Positions 6,871 to 14,004 of a DNA stretch of 17,183 nucleotides are shown here, piece by piece. Source of the stretch: Clostridium sp. (GTDB lineage Bacteria > Bacillota > Clostridia > Lachnospirales > Lachnospiraceae); contig JAEDOC010000031.1 in NCBI GenBank assembly GCA_016302185.1, positions 1-17,183 on the forward strand, read 5' to 3'. The notes under the pieces are model-generated. The model worked only from the letters and a program-made list of their open reading frames with translations, did no database searches and had not been told where the DNA came from. Numbering within the stretch: position 1 is the first letter of the stretch; every line of letters begins with the position of its first letter. Both the position numbers and the translations under genes were made by a program.

Positions 6871-7637
6871 GAAATTTTCTTGCCGTTTTTTTCAAATTTC
6901 GGAATGAGCACAAACAGTGCTATTCCAATTGCCAGAATAAAAATCGAGATAAACTGAGAAGTTGAAAGCGCTCCCACGGAGCCGCGAATTAAATCTCCCC
7001 TTAAATACTCCAGCCCGAACCGGCCGATGCTGTAAAAGATCAGATACAGCGCCGACACCTGTCCGTCGTGTTTACATTTCTTCGCCGCATACAGAAGAAT
7101 CAGGCAGTGCAGAAAATCAAGGCCGCTGGAAATCAACTGCGTCGGAAGCAGCGGCACTCCGTTGGGGGCAAAATCGGAATGGGTGAATACGATAGAGATG
7201 GGACTCTCCATTTGCAGGCCGTAGCAGCAGCCCGCCAGAAAGCAGCCGATCCGGCCAAAGCCCTGGGCCAGGGCCACCGCAGGCATCACCAGATCAAAAT
7301 ACTTCCAGAACGGAAGCTTTTTTATCCGGGTATAGAGCCAGCCGCCAAGGATTCCGCCGATGATTCCTCCGTAAACCACGAAGCCGTCGCCCAGATCCAG
7401 CAGACGGCTGGGATCCTCCAAAATCTCATCAAAGGTCGTGATATAATACAAAAGCTTGGCACAGATCAGACCTCCGCCCACACCCCACAAGGCAATGGAA
7501 ATCAGCGGATCGCTGTCCAGTCCTTTCCGGTTCGCCCGGTATTCACACAACAGATAGGCAGCGATAATTCCCAGACCAATCATCAATCCATATCCATGAA
7601 TCGTCAGACTGCCGATGGTAAATAAATCATTTTTCAT
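6867..7637 (-). CDS. lgt: Prolipoprotein diacylglyceryl transferase
   Basis: Polytopic membrane enzyme that transfers diacylglyceryl from phosphatidylglycerol to the lipobox cysteine of prolipoproteins, the first step of lipoprotein maturation. The 256-residue protein begins with an IHGYGLMIGLG segment (H14) and has the Lgt signature GFGRIGCFLAGCCYG at 126-140 with the essential Arg129. It shows several hydrophobic segments and ends in a basic tail (KFEKNGKKIS). Length is near the family norm. The start is supported by GGGAGGAACAC before the ATG and by a promoter 36 bp upstream, so it is its own transcription unit, though readthrough from jetC is possible. Its stop codon overlaps the -35 of the speD leader promoter. 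It has no functional link to either neighbouring operon. Confidence 0.95.
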   Translation of the reverse strand: MKNDLFTIGSLTIHGYGLMIGLGIIAAYLLCEYRANRKGLDSDPLISIALWGVGGGLICAKLLYYITTFDEILEDPSRLLDLGDGFVVYGGIIGGILGGWLYTRIKKLPFWKYFDLVMPAVALAQGFGRIGCFLAGCCYGLQMESPISIVFTHSDFAPNGVPLLPTQLISSGLDFLHCLILLYAAKKCKHDGQVSALYLIFYSIGRFGLEYLRGDLIRGSVGALSTSQFISIFILAIGIALFVLIPKFEKNGKKIS

Positions 7638-7672
7638 GTGTTCCTCCCATGAATCCTTTTGTTTTCCTTACG

Positions 7673-7701
7673 ATTGTACCCTCTTTTTCCGGCTGTGGCA
7701 A
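7673..7701 (-). promoter_or_regulatory. lgt: Sigma-A-type promoter of lgt
   Basis: -35 TTGCCA (7696-7701), 17-bp spacer and -10 TACAAT (7673-7678) on the minus strand. Each box has one mismatch to consensus. It gives a leader of roughly 30 nt before the lgt ATG. Confidence 0.7.
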
Positions 7702-7702
7702 T

Positions 7703-7737
7703 GATCCGTTCCCTTTTTCCGGGAATTTTTCCGGATC
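7703..7737. repeat. Interrupted inverted repeat between jetC and lgt
   Basis: GATCCG (7703-7708) is complementary to CGGATC (7732-7737), and nested within are TTCCC (7709-7713) and GGGAA (7721-7725). The result is a bulged hairpin just after the jetC stop and directly upstream of the lgt -35. It has no U-run on the minus strand, so it is not a classical terminator. It may be a transcript-end hairpin or a protein site. Confidence 0.5.
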
Positions 7738-7739
7738 TG

Positions 7740-10700
7740 CTACTCTTCTCTGGTCAGCACAGAAAATTCTTCCCGCTCAAACTCCTGAATGGAAATGGAT
7801 TTTTTATTGGGATTGGCAAATACGAAGGTTTTATTCACATTTTCCACATAATTCTGAATCTTATCATTGGTGGCACTGATGATTGCCTGAAATCCCAGAT
7901 CCCGGATCAGCTGAATGCAGCTGGCCACCTTCTCCGCATCCATCTTGGAGAAGGCCTCATCCAGCACCACCAGACGGATGGAAGGACTTCTCTTCAAGCC
8001 CGGCTTCCATCCGATATGGTAGGCCTGGGCGAAGCTGGCGAGAAGCGCCACATATAAGGGATTCTGTCCCTCTCCGCCTGAATTCTTCCGCAGCATCCTG
8101 CTTAACTGCAGCTTCATCACGCCATCCTCATTCCGGATCAGCTGCTGCATATCAAACGAAAGATACGTCCGGTAATCCGCATACCGATCCATATTTCTTC
8201 TGGCTTCCTCCAGCTCCTCCGGTGTGGCATGCTCCGGCGGAATAAAGATGGAAATCAGCTCATCCATCAGATCCGCATACTGACTCTCATGCTCCATGGT
8301 AAAAAAGTTCATCTGATGTTCCATGGACTGTCCCAAATCGGCCGGACGAATCTCCAATGCATCATCCATAAACATATCATAAAACCGGCCATCCGGACCT
8401 TTGTTTTTCCCAATCACAAACTGATATTTATCCTTGCCGAAATTTAAGCTGCTGATCACCCGGTTTAATTCCCTGGTTCGCTGCATGGCCTCCCGGATAG
8501 CGCTGCGGATCTTAAACATAAAATCATCTTTAAAATGCTCAGCCGCGATCGCCGCCTGCCCCGCTGCCTTTTCCCGATAGGAGGTCAAATCTCCGCACTC
8601 CAATGTGGAAAGCAGCCGGTCATAGGACTCATTTCCCTTCTCACCGGGCGAAAAGCTGCGATTGGGATATGCCTTCAGATAGCGAAGCCGTTCCTCCACA
8701 AGGAGGGAAAACAGAGTTTCCGCCTCCTGATTCGCAGCCTCTGCCCGCTCCCCGCACTGATCACACAGGCGGTCAAACCGGGAATGCTCCATTTCCGGCA
8801 GCTGCCTGCGAAACTCCTCCTGCCATGGTTTTACCTCTTCCCGCGCCCGCAGTTCTTCGGACGCCTCCTTCTCACAGGCGGTAAGCATTTCCTGAAGCTG
8901 AAGCTGCTCCTCTTTTCCGTGTTTCAACTCGTCCTGCCCGCGGCTCAGCTGGCGTCCCAGCTCCCGCAGCTCCTCTTCCTTCGCGGAATGCAGTGCCTCC
9001 ACCGAAGCCCGCTCCTGCTCCCAGGCTCCCACATCCGCATCCTTCAGCCGCTTCAGATCCGCAAGAAGCGTCTCCTTTTCCTTTTTCCGTTTCTTTAAGG
9101 TCTTTCCGTCCTCCAGCCATTCCAGATAATCCTCCGTCTCCCGATCCAGCGTCTCCAGGGAAAGGATCCGATCGCAGTCGGAAATCAGCTCCTCCAGCGG
9201 AGCCTGCTTTTCCCGGCAGGAGCGAAGCTCCTCCTCCAGAAGACGGATTCTCTTCTTCACACTGGCCTTTCCAATGCAGGCCGATTTCGTGTAGGTGTCC
9301 GGATTTAGGTACTGAAGGCGGAAATTCCGGTAGGACAGACACTCCGGCGTGATTCCGTTCTGGCTCTGTTTCAGCTCCTCCACCGTATGGCATTTGATGA
9401 TACGGCCCAGCAGCCGCCGCAGATAGCTCTCCAGATAGGGGGCCTGCACCGTCACCTCCTCCGCCAGAGAACCTTCCTGGACTTCTGCCTGCAGAGAAGA
9501 CGTCTTCTCCGTATCCAGCACTGCCGCTCCCCAGTATTTCTGACTGTCCAGCTCGCTGTAGATCCGCATCGCCGTTTTCGCGTAGGGCGGCGGAACCACC
9601 AGAGACAGCTTGCTTCCGGCAAGACACCCTTCTACGGCGCTGCGCCATTCTTCCGACCGTATATCCAGAAGATCCGCCAGCACAAACACATCTACCGACC
9701 GGCCGGTTTCCTCCAGAAGCCGGCGCTGCAGATAGGCGCGGACCGTCTCAATGTATTTAGGGTAAGCCTTCTTTCCTGCTTTTAGAAGAGACAGCTCCTC
9801 CGCTGCCTGCTTTTCCCGGCTTTTCAGCTCCCGAAGCTCCGAAAGCGCATTCTGCTTCTGTCCGGCCGCGTCCTGATGCATTTCCGCAAGGGCTGCCTTT
9901 AAACGGTTCAGTGTCTCCTTCTCAATAGTCTTCCCCGTAAATTCTTCGATATCCCACAGTGTCCGGTTGGGCGTCACATCCTCATCCGCCCACTGTGCCA
10001 GCGCATTTGCCGTCTGCTGCCAGCGGGCCTCGCTCTTCTCCAGATGCTCCGTCAGCTCATTTAAGCTCCTTAACCGTTCCTTTAACTCCTCATATCCGGT
10101 GGAGGAAATCTTTCGCAGAAGCGCATCACTCTGCTCCCGCAGAGACGCAGCCTGCAGCTTTGCCTCCTGCTCTCGCTCTTTTTTCCGGCTCTGCTCCTCT
10201 TCGGTCGCCGCAATCCTCTCGCGGCTTTCTCCGACCCGACGTCTTAACTCCTGTATTCTCCACTGCTTCTGGAACCACCGCTCCTTCCCGGCCAGCTCCC
10301 TTTTCCGGCAAATCTCCTGATAGCGGGCGGACAGCGCCTGCAGCACCTCAATCTCCCGGCAGGTCTCCTCAATCTTTCGCCGCATCTGACCGTAGAGCAT
10401 TACGCTTTCCTGCATCTCCTCAATGTGAATATTCTGCTCCATGCAGATGTATTCCCGCACGAAATCCTCCAGCTTCAGATTCATGCGAAACGGGATCGCC
10501 CGCTTAAAGAGCAGCGGGAATTTCTCCGGATCCAGCCCGCCCAGATAGTTCTCATACAGCTGCCGGCGGAACCGTTCATTATGAGAGGTGGTAAAATATT
10601 CCTCTTTGGAATAGTGCTGTTTCATCCACTGCTCCACCTCCGAGATAGACATGGGACGACCGTCCACACGGTATTCATTTTCCCACAGCGGACCCTGATG

Positions 10701-11135
10701 CCAGAAAAAGCGGCGGGAAATGGTATTGGAGGCCGTTTCCACATCGAACACCACACCCACACACTGACATTCCTCCGTATCGGTCCGTGTCAGCTCCAGC
10801 ACGATGGTGGTGGAAAAATCCTGATTGCGCAGATAGGCAAAATCTCCATTTTCCCCGATATTTACCATGCCCCGCAGATACTCGATCAGACTCCGATCCG
10901 AATCATCGGCCGCTGCCTTATTAAAAAATCCCCGCCCGTCGGTATTGGCATACAGCACAATCTGCATGGCATCAATCACCGTGGATTTGCCGCTGCCGGA
11001 ATGACCGGTAAAGAAATTAATCTCCCGGCTGAAGGACAGCGTCTTCCGGCTGATATAATGCCAGTTATTGAGGCAGATGCGGGACAGGGCCTCAAAACAG
11101 TCCTCCTTAGCTTTCTTCTGCATTTCCTGCTGCAT
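7740..11135 (-). CDS. jetC: SMC-like ATPase of a Wadjet/MukBEF-type complex (JetC/MukB-like)
   Basis: DNA-translocating SMC ATPase, the motor of a JetABC complex. At 1131 residues it has an N-terminal ATPase half with Walker A GHSGSGKST (44-52) and a long coiled coil rich in Glu, Lys, Arg and Leu. A central hinge-like globular region (around VFVLADLLDIRSEEWRSAVE) is followed by a second coiled coil. The C-terminal half holds the ABC signature SGGEGQ (1019-1024) and Walker B LVVLDEAFSKMD (LDEA from 1058). All ATPase residues are present, so it should be active. The frame is open to ATG 11231, but ATG 11135 is preferred because AAGGAGG lies 8 nt before it; the earlier ATG lies deep in jetB and adds 32 basic residues. 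It overlaps jetB by 29 bp. No jetD gene follows; lgt does. Confidence 0.88.
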   Translation of the reverse strand: MQQEMQKKAKEDCFEALSRICLNNWHYISRKTLSFSREINFFTGHSGSGKSTVIDAMQIVLYANTDGRGFFNKAAADDSDRSLIEYLRGMVNIGENGDFAYLRNQDFSTTIVLELTRTDTEECQCVGVVFDVETASNTISRRFFWHQGPLWENEYRVDGRPMSISEVEQWMKQHYSKEEYFTTSHNERFRRQLYENYLGGLDPEKFPLLFKRAIPFRMNLKLEDFVREYICMEQNIHIEEMQESVMLYGQMRRKIEETCREIEVLQALSARYQEICRKRELAGKERWFQKQWRIQELRRRVGESRERIAATEEEQSRKKEREQEAKLQAASLREQSDALLRKISSTGYEELKERLRSLNELTEHLEKSEARWQQTANALAQWADEDVTPNRTLWDIEEFTGKTIEKETLNRLKAALAEMHQDAAGQKQNALSELRELKSREKQAAEELSLLKAGKKAYPKYIETVRAYLQRRLLEETGRSVDVFVLADLLDIRSEEWRSAVEGCLAGSKLSLVVPPPYAKTAMRIYSELDSQKYWGAAVLDTEKTSSLQAEVQEGSLAEEVTVQAPYLESYLRRLLGRIIKCHTVEELKQSQNGITPECLSYRNFRLQYLNPDTYTKSACIGKASVKKRIRLLEEELRSCREKQAPLEELISDCDRILSLETLDRETEDYLEWLEDGKTLKKRKKEKETLLADLKRLKDADVGAWEQERASVEALHSAKEEELRELGRQLSRGQDELKHGKEEQLQLQEMLTACEKEASEELRAREEVKPWQEEFRRQLPEMEHSRFDRLCDQCGERAEAANQEAETLFSLLVEERLRYLKAYPNRSFSPGEKGNESYDRLLSTLECGDLTSYREKAAGQAAIAAEHFKDDFMFKIRSAIREAMQRTRELNRVISSLNFGKDKYQFVIGKNKGPDGRFYDMFMDDALEIRPADLGQSMEHQMNFFTMEHESQYADLMDELISIFIPPEHATPEELEEARRNMDRYADYRTYLSFDMQQLIRNEDGVMKLQLSRMLRKNSGGEGQNPLYVALLASFAQAYHIGWKPGLKRSPSIRLVVLDEAFSKMDAEKVASCIQLIRDLGFQAIISATNDKIQNYVENVNKTFVFANPNKKSISIQEFEREEFSVLTREE

Positions 11136-11832
11136 CTGTGCTTCCTCCTTGTATTTCTTCCTCTGTCTCCTCTTCCCCTGCTTCCGTCGACTCGTCAACG
11201 GAGTAAGAGGCCAGAAGCTGACGCACATCATCTCCCAAAAGCACCATATTGATGCAGGGATAGATGACCAGACGGCTTCCCGCCTTCAGCTCCTCCATCA
11301 AATCCAGCGGCTCCACCAGCTGATATTTCTTCAGAAGCGCAATGGCCCGCCGGATGTCCGTTGGCGACGGCTGCTTTTTGAACAGGCGGTAGCCTCCCAG
11401 CTTTTCCTGCATCTCCCCCAGGGTGGTATAGACGTTGACACTGGTGGAAACCGACTCCATCTGCTCGTCATAGATCAGCTTCAGCACCAGAATATACAGA
11501 GTCGCCAGGCGCGGCAGCTTCTCCCCGATCTGTGTCTCCCCCTGAATATAGATCACACCCAGCTGGCTGTTCTCCTGCACTGTGATCCCGGCAATGGCCA
11601 GATATTCCCGGATAAACTCCAGATGCTTTCCGCAGATCCGGTACTCCCGGTTGTTCTGAAACCGCTCTGTCCTCCGGTCATATTTGCGTTCCAGAAGGAA
11701 GGTCTGGCGCAGCAGCAGGCGAATGGAATCGGTCACCTCCCGTTTCTCTTCCCCGGTCAGACTGTCATAATAAGGGATCATGGACGTGACAGCAAACAAA
11801 TCCTGATTTTCTCCCCGGCGTTCTTCACTCAT
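11107..11832 (-). CDS. jetB: JetB/MukE-like winged-helix subunit, DUF4194-like
   Basis: KITE/MukE-like accessory subunit that would bind the kleisin JetA and DNA and regulate the SMC ATPase. The 241-residue protein has a helical N-terminal half (YYDSLTGEEKREVTDSIRLL, LLLRQTFLLERKYD). A winged-helix-like part follows, with PSPTDIRRAIALLKKYQLVE. The tail is very acidic (roughly the last 30 residues, many Glu and Asp). Identification rests on size, character and position between a kleisin-like gene and an SMC gene; I did not run a profile search. Its ATG overlaps the end of jetA as ATGAGTGA, with AAGGAGG just ahead, so the two are translationally coupled. Its 3' end overlaps jetC. Confidence 0.82.
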   Translation of the reverse strand: MSEERRGENQDLFAVTSMIPYYDSLTGEEKREVTDSIRLLLRQTFLLERKYDRRTERFQNNREYRICGKHLEFIREYLAIAGITVQENSQLGVIYIQGETQIGEKLPRLATLYILVLKLIYDEQMESVSTSVNVYTTLGEMQEKLGGYRLFKKQPSPTDIRRAIALLKKYQLVEPLDLMEELKAGSRLVIYPCINMVLLGDDVRQLLASYSVDESTEAGEEETEEEIQGGSTDAAGNAEES

Positions 11833-13264
11833 GACGTTCCTCCTTCTTTGTAAATATCAGCTTTGGATAACGGTAGCCTCCGCTCTCAATCAGCTCTCCC
11901 GAAATCACCTGGCAGTGGTAGGGGCAGTGCTGCCTGGTAGAATAATCGTAGGCCAGGATCAGCTTTTCAAAATCTCCGTCATCCAGAACCGTATTCTCTC
12001 CCGTTACCATCCGGCCATCCTCCATCCGGCTGCTCACAAAATCCTCAATCTCTTTCCGACTGTAACGGCTTTTTACCCGGTTTAACTCCAGCACCTGACG
12101 GACGGAAAGCTCTTCCGGCTCCTCCGCCGGCCGGACATTCTCCGGAAATTCCTTTCTGGTGCGGCGCTGCTTATACAGAGAACCCTCCGACAGGATCGAC
12201 AGCCGGGAAAGATTCATCTTCTCTGCCGTCTCCGAAAGCAGCGTACCGTCCTCCGGCTCCTCCGACAGATGATTTAACAGCTGAATCACCAGTCCCTTGG
12301 TGTTGTCCTCCCGGTTTAACAGATAATTCAGTCTTGTCACCGTGGCACGGACATAGCGGGAATGCTCCTTATCCATATTGGCAATCCGGCGCTCGATATC
12401 ATCAAAGCCCCGCTCAATGGCGTCCAGCTTTTCCAGGATCCTGCCGATCTCCCGCTCCGTTTCTCCCTGTCCGTCACTGCCGGAAGTTTCCGCTTTTTCT
12501 CCGGAAGAAATGCCGCGCAGGCGGCCGAACTGTCTCTCCCGGCGCGCCAGATCCGCCAGCCAATCCTCATCCTGACGCATCTCATTCAGCCAATACTTAA
12601 TGTCCGCTTTATAGCGGTAAAAATTATCGGAGGTTTTCAGAATATGGTACTTTTTCCGCACCACCTCCTCCACATAGCCCTCCAGATGATCCTTAAGCAG
12701 ATCCCGGTAGGTCTCCTGCTCCAGCAGGCGGGCAAAAAACTTGTCCATGTTATGCAGCAGATCCTGCAGCGCCTTATTCAGCTTCTTTGTATTCACCAAT
12801 GCGGCATCCAGAAGTCCGGCTCCGGCCCGGGTGTCATTTTTCAGTGAAAACAGCACCGCGTAAATATTCTGGATATAGATCTGTGTCTCATCCCCGGTTT
12901 CCTTTGCCAGTCGGTCAAATGCCTCGATAAACACCGCCGCATAATCGGGAATGACGATGTTTACCGTCATCGATGCGTAATCATCCACCTTTCTGAGCCA
13001 GCCACTGCGAACCAGCCAGTTTAATATCCGGGTGGCCGGAGGCTCCAGCGCATCGAAATCGTCCTCCAGCTCATCCTGCCAGAGCACCGGACGGCGCGCC
13101 GCGAAGGCCTCGCCAAGCAGGCGGATAGTAGTCTCCCGGCTCAGAAAATAATTGCTGTATTCATATTCTTCATTGATTTTCAGAAGTGCATCCATATAAA
13201 CCGACCGGTTTACCGAGCGGAATAAGCTCCAGAAACGATCGGGTATCTCATTCATCAGAATCAT
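11825..13264 (-). CDS. jetA: JetA/MukF-like kleisin subunit, DUF5716-like
   Basis: Kleisin-type subunit that would bridge the two heads of the JetC dimer. The 479-residue protein begins MILMNEIPDRFWSLFRSVNR and has a winged-helix-like N-terminal region (RILNWLVRSGWLRKVDDY). A long, charged middle part follows, which looks helical or coiled (LEKLDAIERGFDDIERRIAN). The C-terminal part ends near YPKLIFTKKEERHE. The assignment rests on resemblance to JetA/MukF organisation and on its place ahead of jetB and jetC. AGGGG stands 5-6 nt before ATG 13264; a second in-frame ATG three codons on is possible. A candidate extended -10 promoter lies about 50 bp upstream, between it and the divergent flavin reductase gene. 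It is the first gene of the jet operon, and no jetD precedes it. Confidence 0.83.
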   Translation of the reverse strand: MILMNEIPDRFWSLFRSVNRSVYMDALLKINEEYEYSNYFLSRETTIRLLGEAFAARRPVLWQDELEDDFDALEPPATRILNWLVRSGWLRKVDDYASMTVNIVIPDYAAVFIEAFDRLAKETGDETQIYIQNIYAVLFSLKNDTRAGAGLLDAALVNTKKLNKALQDLLHNMDKFFARLLEQETYRDLLKDHLEGYVEEVVRKKYHILKTSDNFYRYKADIKYWLNEMRQDEDWLADLARRERQFGRLRGISSGEKAETSGSDGQGETEREIGRILEKLDAIERGFDDIERRIANMDKEHSRYVRATVTRLNYLLNREDNTKGLVIQLLNHLSEEPEDGTLLSETAEKMNLSRLSILSEGSLYKQRRTRKEFPENVRPAEEPEELSVRQVLELNRVKSRYSRKEIEDFVSSRMEDGRMVTGENTVLDDGDFEKLILAYDYSTRQHCPYHCQVISGELIESGGYRYPKLIFTKKEERHE

Positions 13265-13312
13265 GTTTTCCCCTGTCTGATCATTGATCCGTTCATTTTG
13301 CCGTAAAAATTT

Positions 13313-13341
13313 ATTTTATCACAGTTTCCCGCTTTTTTCAT
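13313..13341 (-). promoter_or_regulatory. jetA: Candidate promoter of the jetABC operon
   Basis: On the minus strand, -10 TAAAAT (13313-13318) is preceded by TG and one base, making an extended -10. A weak -35-like ATGAAA sits at 17-bp spacing. The leader before the jetA ATG would be roughly 45 nt. It abuts the -35 of the divergent plus-strand promoter. Confidence 0.5.
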
Positions 13342-13370
13342 TGCTTTTCCTATAAAAAATGAGATATAAT
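13341..13370 (+). promoter_or_regulatory. Sigma-A-type promoter of the flavin reductase-like gene
   Basis: -35 TTGCTT (13341-13346), 18-bp spacer and perfect -10 TATAAT (13365-13370). The start codon is 53 bp beyond the -10, with AAGGAG before it. Confidence 0.7.
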
Positions 13371-13422
13371 GAGGCAGAGCATAATGACAGAACAATGAGT
13401 TCAGAAAAGGAGACGATTTGAT

Positions 13423-13929
13423 ATGGGATTTAAAGAAGTAAAAGTGGAGGAACTGCCATTTAATCCGTTTACAAAGATTGGTTCCGAGTGGATGCTGATT
13501 ACCGCCGGAACCGAAGAGAAATACAATACCATGACGGCCAGCTGGGGAGGCGCAGGCGTTCTCTGGAATAAAAATGTGGTGACCTGCTACATCCGTCCGC
13601 AGCGCTATACGAAAGAATTTGTGGATGCCAACGACACCTTTACCATCTCCTTCTTCGGATCGGAGTATAAAAATGCCTTAACCATCTGCGGCAGAAAATC
13701 CGGACGGGACTGCGATAAGATCACGGAAGCCGGACTGACTCCCTGCTTCTTCGACGGCACTCCGTCCTTCCGGGAGGCCAGCCTTGTCCTCGTCTGCAAA
13801 AAGCTTTATATCGATACCATCAAACCCCAGAATATTCTGAATCCGGTCAACGATACCGCCAATTATCCGCAGAAAGACTACCACACCATGTACATTGCTG
13901 AAATCCTGAAGGCTTATCAGGCAGAATAA
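13423..13929 (+). CDS. Flavin reductase-like FMN-binding split-barrel protein
   Basis: Small flavoprotein of the flavin reductase (split beta-barrel, FMN-binding) family. The 168-residue sequence shows ITAGTEEKYNTMTASWGGAG, typical of the flavin-binding region (the NTMTASW stretch). It continues with VTCYIRPQRYTKEFVDANDTFTIS, and then ALTICGRKSGRDCDKI. It likely binds FMN and uses NAD(P)H, but the physiological partner cannot be told from the sequence. AAGGAG is about 10 nt before the ATG. It is a single-gene unit with its own promoter and ends in the strong terminator at 13937. It is divergent from jetA, and nothing suggests a role in the Jet complex. Confidence 0.88.
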   Translation: MGFKEVKVEELPFNPFTKIGSEWMLITAGTEEKYNTMTASWGGAGVLWNKNVVTCYIRPQRYTKEFVDANDTFTISFFGSEYKNALTICGRKSGRDCDKITEAGLTPCFFDGTPSFREASLVLVCKKLYIDTIKPQNILNPVNDTANYPQKDYHTMYIAEILKAYQAE

Positions 13930-13936
13930 CAGAAAT

Positions 13937-14000
13937 AAAAAAGAAGCGCTCCGTCACTGCCGTATCAATACTTCCGGCAGCGACGGAGCGCTTCTTTTTT
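13937..14000. terminator. Bidirectional intrinsic terminator
   Basis: AAAAAAGAAGCGCTCCGTC (from 13937) pairs with GACGGAGCGCTTCTTTTTT (ending at 14000). One mismatch then leads into CTGCCG/CGGCAG nearer the loop. A-runs and T-runs flank the stem, so it works in both directions: it ends the flavin reductase transcript on the plus strand and the surface-protein transcript arriving from 14005 on the minus strand. Confidence 0.95.
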
Positions 14001-14004
14001 ATAC

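Noticed and set aside
6713..6965. Plus-strand ORFs of 64 and 75 codons in the speD-lgt gap
   Set aside because: They overlap the candidate RNA helices and the end of lgt, lack a convincing ribosome site and have no recognisable protein character. They are best explained as chance frames.
8872..9648. Long out-of-frame ORF of 258 codons inside jetC
   Set aside because: It is Gly/Ala/Arg-rich and lies wholly within the coiled-coil coding region, typical of a shadow frame under GC-biased codon use.
11136..11231. Longer jetC start at 11231
   Set aside because: It would overlap jetB by over 120 bp and add a basic, low-complexity stretch. ATG 11135 has AAGGAGG at ideal spacing, and the SMC head sequence begins soon after.
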